DNA of 64,000 bases. Source: Ruminiclostridium cellulolyticum H10 (GTDB taxonomy: Bacteria; Bacillota; Clostridia; Acetivibrionales; DSM-1351). The translations under genes were made by a program, and so were the position numbers. Below the pieces are notes generated by a model. It worked only from the letters and a program-made list of their open reading frames with translations. It did not search any database and was not told the DNA's origin. The stretch covers positions 62,001 to 126,000 of the forward strand of contig NC_011898.1 in assembly GCF_000022065.1 (NCBI RefSeq). The letters are read 5' to 3'. Shown in pieces: positions 7,137 to 16,827 of this stretch (its first letter is position 1; every line of letters starts with the position of its first letter).

Positions 7137-8424
7137 AAAGTCACGTCGTAAAATTGAAGATAACGGAGCGTTTTTACAGAGTGGTGTTCTTTGGCTACCT
7201 TACGAAGAATCGGAAGTCGCGTATGTTTTTACGGTTAGACATGGGATCGAAGGACATACACCTTCGAATATTTGTTTTTGGCGCGGTACTTTAGAGTGTA
7301 ATATTCCTGTAAGTGGAATCCGATTTCATCCAGACGCTGCGATAGATGCTGCGATACTTATTATTCCGAACATCGAACTTCAAGTATCACCATATACTCT
7401 CCTTGCGCTAGATGATCTGGAAGCGTTAGTAAATCACGAGTATTTGACTGCTCAACTACAAACTTTAGGCTATCCAGAGTTACGGTGTTCAGGCGGTTAT
7501 CCCGGGCCAAATCAACAGCACCGCTTTTTCTGTGGAATTGAGAATTTCTACGAAAATGTAAGTTCCCGAACATTTATGGCGTTTTATAATAGAGATAGCC
7601 GTATAAGTGAGAGTGATCCCGATGCAGAGTTAAAGGGATTTTCAGGTGGGGGGGTATTTGCATTGTTACAGAATACTATATTTCTCTGTGGAATTTACCC
7701 TGGTGTTCCATCGGATGCTGTGCATTACAGAGATTTTAATGTTCTTTCTCTGCAAGCATTCCAAGAGACCTGTGCCTCAAATTTTCTTCCAATCCCAGAT
7801 TTTCAGCCCCTTATTCCTGATTCTCTACGTAAGCATCTCTTCGTTTGTCAAAGCGAAATTGATGTAGGCCATATATTAAAAGATTACCTTCAAGATGTCA
7901 GTCGATGTAACTTTTCGGGGTTAATTTGTTCAAGTTGCGGTCACTGTAATCCCTGCGAGTATGGTGAACATTTCTATCTTTGCGATCGATTTCAACAACA
8001 GCTTCTAAAAAGTAGTGCACTTTTAAGCCATCATAACGATGGCTTTGATGAACATGAAGCCTTAAAAGTGAAAAAAGGGGAAGACTACCATGAGGTGCAT
8101 ATAATCTGCAGTGATGTGCGGCCCACCCATGTTTCCGGGCTCATCCGGGCTATCAAGCAAGATTATTTGGGAAGAAATATACTACCTGAGAATTCACTGA
8201 TACTATGGGCGAGTAAAGAGCGATGCAAGCAGTCCCTTTCGAACTGTACTCGTGCAGAATATCAGAACATTATTAGTGATATAGCGAGAGCCTATCCAAA
8301 TCCATCAGATTTTTCAGATGTTAATGAAGCACCTGAACAACTTGCAATAATGAATATTCCATATATATTAGACGAAATGGAAACGAACTCAAATGCCTTC
8401 GCTGATTTTGTAAATAGAATGTGA
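7112..8424 (+). pseudogene. Trypsin-like serine peptidase fused to an ABC-3C-like C-terminal domain, apparent frameshift
   Basis: The main frame from about 7151 to 8424 shows a chymotrypsin-fold catalytic triad: His in VFTVRHGI (about 7240), Asp in DAAIDAAILIIP (about 7345) and Ser in KGFSGGGVF (about 7642). A roughly 200-residue C-terminal region with CSSCGHCNPC and RPTHVSGLIRAIKQDYLGRN resembles ABC three-component C-terminal domains. This frame has no start codon with a ribosome site. A TTG at 7112 after AGAGGGAGA opens the neighbouring frame, and joining the two across the A-run at 7150-7153 gives SHVVKIEDNGAFLQSGVLWL, a normal first strand of the fold. One A therefore seems to be missing. 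It may be a mutation, a sequencing error or slippage. A late TTG at 7444 would lose His and Asp. Confidence 0.72.
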
Positions 8425-8434
8425 GGTGAATTCA

Positions 8435-8953
8435 ATGGAACAATTAGTCGATTTGGAATCACAACTTAACCAAATGTTTGATTCCGCTTTTAGAATACGT
8501 TGTTACGCTTATTCTACATATGGATATCCTGTTCGTATTATCTGTGCTTTCCCACTAGGAAATTTGGAAGATAATTGGAAATCCCTTAATGATGCGATCT
8601 CATTCAAGCTTCAGGCTCAGATACATAACACGGTTGAACGATATAACATCTATCTTTTGATATTTGAATTAAATATTTCAACGGAATTACGTCGAATAAT
8701 TGAGAGCGATCGATATTGCTGCAGAAAAATTGTATTACCAGAGTCTATGCCTGAGAATGATAACACACTAGAGAATTTGGTAGAAAATAGGCTATTTTAC
8801 TTTATTGAACAAACTGTATCTCCAGACAATGTACAATCTGTTCAAACACTAATAAATTCAATCGATCCATCTGGCCAACTTTTGGATTTGATAGCGAACT
8901 TAAGGTCACGTATATCTGATGAAGATGTACAGGGTGTAATAAATATTTTATAG
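8435..8953 (+). CDS. Small middle component of the ABC-3C-like cassette
   Basis: The 172-residue protein lies between the protease and the ATPase with tight spacing: ten bases after the protease stop, and 13 before the ATPase. The ATG at 8435 is placed six bases after GAGGTG. The sequence has no enzymatic motif; it shows mixed alpha/beta segments (GYPVRIICAFPLG, YNIYLLIFELNIS) and a helical end. Position and size match the middle components (MC) of ABC three-component systems, winged-helix-like adaptors that join effector and ATPase. The family call is from context, not from a diagnostic motif. Confidence 0.6.
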   Translation: MEQLVDLESQLNQMFDSAFRIRCYAYSTYGYPVRIICAFPLGNLEDNWKSLNDAISFKLQAQIHNTVERYNIYLLIFELNISTELRRIIESDRYCCRKIVLPESMPENDNTLENLVENRLFYFIEQTVSPDNVQSVQTLINSIDPSGQLLDLIANLRSRISDEDVQGVINIL

Positions 8954-8966
8954 TGAGGAAGCAGCA

Positions 8967-11924
8967 ATGTATAAGTTGAGCAAAATAGAGCTAGACAATT
9001 TTAGAGTATTTAAGGGACATAAGACTATTGAGTTCTTAAATAGAACAGGTAGTCCATATAACTTCATTTGCATTTATGGTTCCAATGGCTCTGGGAAAAC
9101 AGCCCTTGTGGATGCCTTCGAGTGGCTTGCAACTGGGAAATTACACCGAATTGATAGTGATATGCAGGTACAGGGAAAAAGCTATGAGGGAGCTATTTTA
9201 ACACACATTGAGGCTTATGATAATGACCAACGGGCCAACGTAGTTGCTCATTTCATAGATTCCAATCGTGATACCTTGCAATATAAACGGAATATCCGGA
9301 TAAGAAGAGATAGCATCAACGATTACCTCAGTGGCAATTGTACTGGAAGTGGATTATCTGCCAAGCAAATACTTCCATATAGTAGGGTAGCCGGCTTTGT
9401 TAGCGCGGAAAAGCCTGAGCAGCGTTTTACTAGTTGGGCAGGGTTTATCAATCCAGAAGACCAGAGTTTTTCCCTGTTGACGAATACCTATCGCTTAAGG
9501 TCAAAAATTAAATCCGCATTGGAAAAAACAGAGAGAGAATTAGGGGAAGTAACAACCGCTCTGGTTAATTGTAATCTAGATGCCGGACTTGTTTCGGTAT
9601 TAAATAGTGATATTTTATCGTATAACGAGTTATATACTGAAATTCTGTCTGAAGAGAAACCGATTGAGCCACTTCATCAAAACGATTTAGGAATCTATCA
9701 AATTCCTGACTTGAGTAGTATAAAAGCAATTCAACTGCGTGTTTCAGGCGAACTGGAGCGTTTCCGTTCTAGAGAGCCTATTTTTAGACAGCTTATTGAT
9801 AACTATCCAGTATATCATAAAGCGGAGGATGATCTAGTAAATATCTATAAAGTAGAAAAAATTTATCAGGAAAGAATCAAAAAAATCCATCAAAAAAAGG
9901 AATTTGACACCTTGTCACGAAATGTAGGTTCTCTTTATGATGCCCTGACTCACCTGCTTAAAGAATGCACCGACGACATTAACGAACAGATCAAAGTAAG
10001 TATGGCTCAGAAAGACAAGTTAGAAAAAGAACGAAAGACCTGGCGACAACAGCTTGAGCAAATTGAGAAGGATACTGTGGATTTAAAGAAATATGATCCA
10101 AATCCGATTTATCTGAATGCAGTTGAACAGCAAAAAGTGCTGCAAAACGGTTTGGCAAGCTTAGCGCAGATAAGTCTTTACATCGAATCTCACAAATTTG
10201 AAGATGCATCTACACTTACTACTACGCTTTCTCAAGAATTTCGTAATGAAGTTCTTGAGAAAATTCATGAATTAACTTTACAGAATGATTTAATTCAAAG
10301 TACCATTAAACAGCGTACACAGATATCCCTGCAAATTCGAGAATCAGAATCATCATGTAACGAAGTAATTGCATCAATTGAAAAGATCCGTGCTCAAATC
10401 ACAAGTGAGCAACTTAACGCTTGTCCAATATGTAAAACTGAATTTTCAACTACAGAATCGTTGCTCGCACGTATTGAGCAGGAGTTTTGCAGCAAGGATT
10501 TGGCTGAAGCACGCGCGGAGTACAATACCAAAGATTTGCAACTGAGAAATTTTCGCGAATCCTATAAAAGTATGGTGCAATCCTGGAACATAATCAAACA
10601 AAATACTAGCAAAGTTTTGGAGGTAAAACTAACCGATTTAAACAAAGAAATTGAAGAAATTTCTGTTAAGGTTGAGCATTTTAATCGTAGTATTTTTCTT
10701 CTTGAAGAGCAACGACAGCTGCTCATAGCACAGTTAAATTCTATAATAGATTTTACAGGCGAACTTACTCTTGATGTTTTCGACTTACTGATAAAGAATA
10801 CATATCAACGGTTGCACGAATCTCATGTCCAAAAAGAGTCTATGCTATCCCAAATTTGTATATTATCTGAGAGACTGCATGCTGTTATGCTATGTTTACC
10901 TGGGGAGACTAAGGATGCACAAAAGCAACTTGAAATATCATTACATCTTTTGCCGATACAATCGGAAAGAATCAATACTCTGAAAGTATCCACTCAAGAG
11001 TATATATCTAAAGTTGATCAACTTGTATCTATGCATGAGACGTTGTTAGACTTTTGCGAAGTAAATTCAGATGAACTACAGACTTGCAATACTAAGGTAA
11101 GTGATCTTGTGCAGCAACAATCGACCTTGAAATTAATTATAAATGATTACCAAAATCTTGTTTTTAAGGCTCATCTTGATCAACAGACTGCTATAGAGCA
11201 AGTGAAGCAACAATTTTTTAACGAACAAAATATAAAAGATATTTTAGAAACAAAAATTTCAGTATCACTTATTAATATTTTAAGCCATGAAACAGAGTTG
11301 CTCAACTATCAAAATCAATATAAAAAACTAATTAAGCAAAAAAATGAACTAAATAAAAAAGTAGAAGTTGTAAAGAGAGCATTCGAAAAAACTGACAACC
11401 TCTACAATTCGATGTGTTCTATACAACAGGGGGTGGTAGATCAGGCTTTTGCTGGTGAAATGGTCAATGAAATTTATCGTTTGCTAGAGCCGAACAAGGA
11501 CTTCCCGCGTCTTAGTTTCAAAATCGACTTTAATAGTACAGAACGTCCAGAGCTATATATCAATGCTCATGAGAGAGATATGAGTAACTCAATTGTGCTT
11601 CCAGAGCTAATTTTCAGTACAGCTCAGCTAAACACTATTTCACTATGCATTTTTCTCAGCAATGCATTGTCAAATTCACGGCTTGATTCACAAACCCTGA
11701 TATTGGATGATCCTATTAGTAGCTTTGATGATATAAACACTGTTGCATTTTCTGATTTACTACGAATCCTTTGTGTACAAAATGATTGGCAGATCATATT
11801 TACAACTCATGATGAAAAGTTATTTCGATTATTGCAGGTTAAATTATCGCCTGAGTATCACAACTCTTTATTCCTGCAATTTAAAGACAAAGGACAACTA
11901 GTAGACATACGACATCTCATATAA
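8967..11924 (+). CDS. SMC/RecF-like AAA (ABC-type) ATPase with zinc hook
   Basis: The 985-residue protein has the RecF/SbcC layout. The N-terminus LSKIELDNFRVFKGHKTIEF is followed by Walker A GSNGSGKT (residues 38-45). Two long coiled-coil arms flank a zinc hook, CPIC, at about residue 486. The C-terminus carries Walker B TLILDDPISSFDD near 910 and the switch FTTHDE. Such ATPases bind DNA ends or unusual structures as dimers and gate an effector. The ribosome site TGAGGAAG precedes the ATG. It is co-directional with the MBL, protease and middle-component genes and forms the likely sensor/motor of the cassette. It is not SbcC itself: no SbcD partner is present, and the neighbours point to an ABC-3C-type conflict system. 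Confidence 0.88.
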   Translation: MYKLSKIELDNFRVFKGHKTIEFLNRTGSPYNFICIYGSNGSGKTALVDAFEWLATGKLHRIDSDMQVQGKSYEGAILTHIEAYDNDQRANVVAHFIDSNRDTLQYKRNIRIRRDSINDYLSGNCTGSGLSAKQILPYSRVAGFVSAEKPEQRFTSWAGFINPEDQSFSLLTNTYRLRSKIKSALEKTERELGEVTTALVNCNLDAGLVSVLNSDILSYNELYTEILSEEKPIEPLHQNDLGIYQIPDLSSIKAIQLRVSGELERFRSREPIFRQLIDNYPVYHKAEDDLVNIYKVEKIYQERIKKIHQKKEFDTLSRNVGSLYDALTHLLKECTDDINEQIKVSMAQKDKLEKERKTWRQQLEQIEKDTVDLKKYDPNPIYLNAVEQQKVLQNGLASLAQISLYIESHKFEDASTLTTTLSQEFRNEVLEKIHELTLQNDLIQSTIKQRTQISLQIRESESSCNEVIASIEKIRAQITSEQLNACPICKTEFSTTESLLARIEQEFCSKDLAEARAEYNTKDLQLRNFRESYKSMVQSWNIIKQNTSKVLEVKLTDLNKEIEEISVKVEHFNRSIFLLEEQRQLLIAQLNSIIDFTGELTLDVFDLLIKNTYQRLHESHVQKESMLSQICILSERLHAVMLCLPGETKDAQKQLEISLHLLPIQSERINTLKVSTQEYISKVDQLVSMHETLLDFCEVNSDELQTCNTKVSDLVQQQSTLKLIINDYQNLVFKAHLDQQTAIEQVKQQFFNEQNIKDILETKISVSLINILSHETELLNYQNQYKKLIKQKNELNKKVEVVKRAFEKTDNLYNSMCSIQQGVVDQAFAGEMVNEIYRLLEPNKDFPRLSFKIDFNSTERPELYINAHERDMSNSIVLPELIFSTAQLNTISLCIFLSNALSNSRLDSQTLILDDPISSFDDINTVAFSDLLRILCVQNDWQIIFTTHDEKLFRLLQVKLSPEYHNSLFLQFKDKGQLVDIRHLI

Positions 11925-12146
11925 AAATTGTGTGTGTGCCACCAATAATCCAGTTTTTTAAGCTAACCACGAGTGAGCTGTGGATTAAGGCTAAAAACGT
12001 GAAGTAGGCCAAACTATTATCAGATAAATGAACTTATTCGGGTAAGAAAGCAGTTATGCACATTCTTTGATATGTTAGGTGAATTATTGTAATTCCGATT
12101 AATGTATGACAGATTTTCGAGATATTGAGGGTTATGGAGGAGATAT

Positions 12147-15100
12147 ATGATGAAACTATTCCCTGACTGGCAAGGTAAGATTACACTGCCTCTGAGTCCT
12201 CTAAGAAGAGAGGTTGTAGGTGGAAATGCAGTATGCCAGCAAGCCTTTCGTGGAGGAGACACAATTGCAGAGGCAGAAGCTTTAGATAATGAAGGTTACT
12301 ATCTTGTCAAAACACGTTTATTATTCCCATTTAATGAACTGCTACTCCGCCGCAAAGGGACACGTCATATTGAAACCAACTATTTAGTGCTGTTAGCTCC
12401 GGATCTAAAAAGAATCTATGAACTTGGCCCAGATACACGACTGGAATGGGATGATCTTGGCTTACTGACTAGGTCTTTTAGGAACCCTGAACAAATACTT
12501 GAGAGTTGGAAGGGTAAATTCTCTTTTCGGGAGGAGGACAATGTGACTGGGGCGAAAGGTCTCCGCCCACCACAGATTGGAGCTTTACATGCGATAGCTG
12601 CACATTTTGCAGTAGGGAAAAACTTTGAACCTGCGACAGTCGTACTGCCTACTGGAACAGGCAAAACTGAGACTATGCTTTCAATGCAAGTTTACAAAAG
12701 GCTTTTGAGAACTCTTGTAATCGTTCCAAGTGATGCCCTACGAACACAGATTTATAAAAAATTCTTGACATTAGGGGTACTCCCCGATCTTGAAGTTGTT
12801 CCGTCTGAAACTATAGGACCTAATGTCACAAGACTTGTAACTGGTATTCGCTCTAAGGAAGAGGCATTAGCGATAATTGAAAAATCTAATATCATTATTA
12901 CTTTACCCAAAACTCTAAGTGCATCAGATCCAGAAGCACTTAGAATTCTTACTGAATACTGCACAGATCTTATTGTAGATGAAGCACATCATATCCCCGC
13001 ATCCCAATGGTCACTCGTGTGCCAAATGTTTTCCGATAAACGGATTACACAGTTTACCGCTACTCCTTTTCGTCGTGATAACAAACGTATAGATGGAAAA
13101 ATCATCTTTAACTATAAATTAGGCGATGCTCAGGCTGCAGATTATTATCGACCTATCAATTTGAAAACCATAGAAGAATTTGGTGATAAAGAACAACGTG
13201 ACTTATGTATAGCAGAGGAAGCTCTGACTGCACTTCGCCGGGATCGCAATGAGCTCCACCTTGATCACATACTTATGGCACGATGCGAAAGTAAGGAACG
13301 TGCAGTGAATGTGTTTGAACTATATCAGAAACTTGCACCAGAAATGTTACCGCAACTTGTATATTCTGGACCTGGTCGAATACATAAAAACCGCGAGGCA
13401 CTAGAGAAACTGATTCAGAGGAAGAAAAACGCCGCACAAATAGTAGTTTGTGTTGATATGTTAGGAGAAGGCTTTGACCTACCAAACCTGAAAGTAGCTG
13501 CATTACACGATACTCATAAGTCGCTAGCAATTACTTTACAATTCATTGGTCGGTTTACACGTAAAGGAAATTGGGAACAAATTGGTGAAGCCACTGTCGT
13601 GGTAAATATTGCTGATTCTGAAACAGAAACAAAATTAGAAGCGTTATACGCTGAGGGTGCTGATTGGGATAGTTTGATAAAAAGATTGAGTGAGGACCGA
13701 ATTGATCAAGAAATCCGTCTACAAAAAATAGTACATAATTTACGAGAAAGTGGAGATTTACATACTTTTCTTTCACTGTGGAACCTTCGTCCTTCACTAT
13801 CTATGCAGGTATTCAAAACTCAATGCCAAAATTGGAGCCCTGAGAACTATTTCAATGTATTTTCAAAAGATTCAAAAAGCTGGCATGCCATAAGCAAAGA
13901 CAATGACATTCTGATTGCTGTTGTCCACCGTAAAGCACGCGTACGATGGGGTAACTACCAGAACCTGTTTGATCGACAATATCATTTATTAATGGCAAGA
14001 TGGGACAAAGAGAATGGTGCGCTTTTTATTCACGCAAGTGACTATGAAGAGCTGAAGAGCACTACTTTGGCTAAAGAAATAACAAACGATAAGACGGTAC
14101 TTCTACAGGGGCCGGTTATTTTTAATATTTTGAACAATGTTGAGCTTCCTCTCGTAAAGAATCTTGGTTCATCACGAATAGGTGCAATTAGCTTTACATC
14201 GTATTTTGGACCAAATGTAACAGAGGGTTTGGCACTAATTGAACGAGCTGAATCTACTTTAAATAATATTGCCTGTGTTGGCTACGAGAATGGGGAGCGT
14301 GTTCTTTGGGGAGGAACTCAAAGGCGTGGGAAAATATGGCAACAATCATCAGGGACAATATCACAGTGGATTGACTGGACAGCACATACTTGGGAGAAAG
14401 TTTCCACTCAAGATAATATTGACGTAGCAAATATTACGAATGAATTTTTACGTCCTCATAAACTTAGTCAACCATACAATCAATATCCAATAAGTGTACA
14501 ATGGGGAGAACAGGTACAGGCTTCATTCAGCAATAATCAATCAATCGTCTTTGATACAACGGAAGTTCCTCTTTACTTAGTTGACCTTCAAATATCCGAA
14601 GTCAGAGATAACGGTGAAATTATTATTCGTTTATCAAGTGATACAAATTCTTCAGAATATAGTTTCCAGATTAATGATGACTCTGAGTCAGGATACTACT
14701 ATAAAAAAATATCGGGACCAGATGTGTATTTTGCTAAAGGTACTAACATAAAAACTGAAGTGTGCGAGTACTTCGTGGTTGATCCAGTGATAGTAAGGTA
14801 TGTCGATGGTACATATTCATATAACTGCTATCATATACCGATTCCTCTAAAAGCCGGCGAGTATCCCAGAGAACGAATAGAAGTCTGGGATTGGGCATCT
14901 ATTCCGTTGAACAAGGAATCTATCGGCAAGACCGGTAATAAAAATACAATCCAGTATCAAAGTTTTTTGACCATTTCCGATAAGTATGATGTTGTTTTTA
15001 ATGATGATGGTAAAGGCGAGGCTGGTGACCTTGTTTGCTTGAAGGATATTGACGAGAGTACAATCAAGCTTTGCCTTGTTCATTGTAAAGGGGCTCTTGG

Positions 15101-15449
15101 TGGTCAGATTTCGAATGACATCGGAAATTTCTACACGCTTTGTGGGCAGGCTCAGAAAAGCATAACCGTCAAACATATGGGCATGACACGTCTTTATAAT
15201 GACCTCAAACGCCGTCATGAAATATGGGCTAGAGCAGGTTATTCGAGATTCCTTAAAGGTGATATGAAGTATCTTTCATATTTCAAGGAGAAATCCCGGC
15301 GTTCTAAATTGCAGTTTGAGGTGATTATAGTACAGCCAGGAGGATCAAAAGCAGCCCTTAGCACAGACATTCTCAAACTCTTGGGAACGACAGAGCTTTT
15401 TCTGAAGACTACGACTCAGGGTAACTTACGTGTAGTGGTATCTCCGTAA
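12147..15449 (+). CDS. SF2 DEAD/DEAH-type helicase with C-terminal nuclease-like domain
   Basis: The 1100-residue protein has helicase motif I PTGTGKTE (about residue 168), motif II DEAHH (about 278), motif III FTATPFRRD and motif VI QFIGRFTRKG (about 468). After a long middle region, the C-terminus has GEAGDLVCL followed by LCLVHCKGA and FYTLCGQAQKS. That looks like a PD-(D/E)XK-related nuclease in which HCK takes the place of the usual E-x-K. It would unwind and perhaps cut foreign DNA. Its own GGAGGA site and a 222-base gap separate it from the ATPase gene, so it may have its own promoter. Whether it belongs to the ABC-3C-like cassette or is an independent system is open. Confidence 0.85.
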   Translation: MMKLFPDWQGKITLPLSPLRREVVGGNAVCQQAFRGGDTIAEAEALDNEGYYLVKTRLLFPFNELLLRRKGTRHIETNYLVLLAPDLKRIYELGPDTRLEWDDLGLLTRSFRNPEQILESWKGKFSFREEDNVTGAKGLRPPQIGALHAIAAHFAVGKNFEPATVVLPTGTGKTETMLSMQVYKRLLRTLVIVPSDALRTQIYKKFLTLGVLPDLEVVPSETIGPNVTRLVTGIRSKEEALAIIEKSNIIITLPKTLSASDPEALRILTEYCTDLIVDEAHHIPASQWSLVCQMFSDKRITQFTATPFRRDNKRIDGKIIFNYKLGDAQAADYYRPINLKTIEEFGDKEQRDLCIAEEALTALRRDRNELHLDHILMARCESKERAVNVFELYQKLAPEMLPQLVYSGPGRIHKNREALEKLIQRKKNAAQIVVCVDMLGEGFDLPNLKVAALHDTHKSLAITLQFIGRFTRKGNWEQIGEATVVVNIADSETETKLEALYAEGADWDSLIKRLSEDRIDQEIRLQKIVHNLRESGDLHTFLSLWNLRPSLSMQVFKTQCQNWSPENYFNVFSKDSKSWHAISKDNDILIAVVHRKARVRWGNYQNLFDRQYHLLMARWDKENGALFIHASDYEELKSTTLAKEITNDKTVLLQGPVIFNILNNVELPLVKNLGSSRIGAISFTSYFGPNVTEGLALIERAESTLNNIACVGYENGERVLWGGTQRRGKIWQQSSGTISQWIDWTAHTWEKVSTQDNIDVANITNEFLRPHKLSQPYNQYPISVQWGEQVQASFSNNQSIVFDTTEVPLYLVDLQISEVRDNGEIIIRLSSDTNSSEYSFQINDDSESGYYYKKISGPDVYFAKGTNIKTEVCEYFVVDPVIVRYVDGTYSYNCYHIPIPLKAGEYPRERIEVWDWASIPLNKESIGKTGNKNTIQYQSFLTISDKYDVVFNDDGKGEAGDLVCLKDIDESTIKLCLVHCKGALGGQISNDIGNFYTLCGQAQKSITVKHMGMTRLYNDLKRRHEIWARAGYSRFLKGDMKYLSYFKEKSRRSKLQFEVIIVQPGGSKAALSTDILKLLGTTELFLKTTTQGNLRVVVSP

Positions 15450-15669
15450 AAATGGGACGTATCTAAAATAAAGGATATTCAAATGCGCTATAACGGCAAG
15501 ACTTTAGCACTTTTACATTAGAAAATTAAACTAATCAAGTAGAGGTAAGCACATTGCTTTACCATATATTGGGTTTATTGAATACCATAATAAAACAGTG
15601 TAATAAAGTGGGTATATCTTATTTTGGTAATGCTAACTACTTTTAAACTATACTAATGGGGTAGAACGA

Positions 15670-16827
15670 ATGCACCTAGAAAAAGCTATATATAAAAATG
15701 GTAAAAAAAAATATTTAATCGTAGATGAAAACTTTGTTATCCATGAGGAGGCATTGTTTTTCTCAAATTTTTTGTATTCTGAAGGGTATGCAATAAACAC
15801 GATTGAGGGCTATTTAAGAGACTTAAAAATATTCTTGGAGTATCTTGAGTCGAAAGATATTCTCTTGGGAGAAGTAAGGCCCATCCATGTTTCTCAGTTT
15901 ATGGATTATCTTAGGGGACACGAACTTGAAGAAATTATCAATCTGTCTGAAAGTGAGCGTAGAAAGGCAACAACGGTAAAACGAATATTATCATCGCTTT
16001 CAACATTCTACAAAAGCCTTGATGCTGCAGATGCTAAAAGTAATTCGCCATTTACTTATTTAGATGGTATTAAACCACAAGATATGTATAAAACTTTTCT
16101 AAGCTATACCCGCGGTAGCAAGATAAAGAAAAGAAATGTTGGAATACGACAAAAAAGAACCGACGGAGAAACTAGCCAAGTTGTGAGGAAGTACAGTAAC
16201 AGAACCGGAAAGAGGTTGTTTACTGATGAAGTTGACATATTTTATAAAGGCTTGACAGGAACAAGGAACAAATTGATATTTGATATCCTTTATGAAACTG
16301 GTATGAGGATTGGTGAGTTGCTTTCACTTAAAGTTAATGACTACAGTGAGGTAGATCCATGGAATCTCTTCGGGTACATATACATCATTTATGATGAAGA
16401 AAATGATGATCAAAATAGGCAACAAAAAACGGGTTCAAGAACTTTAGTCACTACAATGAAACTCCTTGGTAGGATTGAAGAATATATTACTGAGATCAGA
16501 CCATATATAAAGGAACAAGAGTACATATTTGTCGCTGAGAGCGGAAAAACAAAAGGGCAGCCTTTATCAAGGTCGTTAATCGAAAAGGTATTTAGTGAGT
16601 GCACTGAAAAAACAGGCATAAAGTGCACACCTCACATGCTAAGGCACACTCATCTGACTGAGCTTAGTGAGTTTGGGTTCGATGAAATATTCTTAAAAGG
16701 AAGAGCAGGGCACAGAAGCATCCATACCACTGAGAAGTACACCCACCCATCTCTTGAGGCTCAAGTTAGAGCCTATGAAAGGTATATGAAAGCAAGGACT
16801 AGCAAATGGGGGACTAGTAAGGAATGA
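15670..16827 (+). CDS. Tyrosine recombinase 1 of the trio (TnpA/RitA-like)
   Basis: The 385-residue integrase has a SAM-like N-terminal DNA-binding domain (INTIEGYLRDLKIFLEYL) and a complete catalytic domain: Arg in YETGMRIGELLSL, HxxR in TPHMLRHTHLTEL, AGHRSIHTTEKYTHP with the nucleophilic Tyr. It stops in an ATGA overlap with the second recombinase, so all are made from one transcript. The promoter must lie in the 220-base gap after the helicase. Gene order and sizes resemble Tn554 (TnpA, TnpB, TnpC) and the recombinase-in-trio (RIT) elements. It would insert the element at a specific target without duplicating it. Confidence 0.9.
   Translation: MHLEKAIYKNGKKKYLIVDENFVIHEEALFFSNFLYSEGYAINTIEGYLRDLKIFLEYLESKDILLGEVRPIHVSQFMDYLRGHELEEIINLSESERRKATTVKRILSSLSTFYKSLDAADAKSNSPFTYLDGIKPQDMYKTFLSYTRGSKIKKRNVGIRQKRTDGETSQVVRKYSNRTGKRLFTDEVDIFYKGLTGTRNKLIFDILYETGMRIGELLSLKVNDYSEVDPWNLFGYIYIIYDEENDDQNRQQKTGSRTLVTTMKLLGRIEEYITEIRPYIKEQEYIFVAESGKTKGQPLSRSLIEKVFSECTEKTGIKCTPHMLRHTHLTELSEFGFDEIFLKGRAGHRSIHTTEKYTHPSLEAQVRAYERYMKARTSKWGTSKE

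Noticed and set aside
7444-8424. Treating the protease gene as a shorter protein starting at TTG 7444
   Set aside because: It would remove the catalytic His and Asp and the first strands, while the upstream frame is clearly protein-like with the expected motifs.
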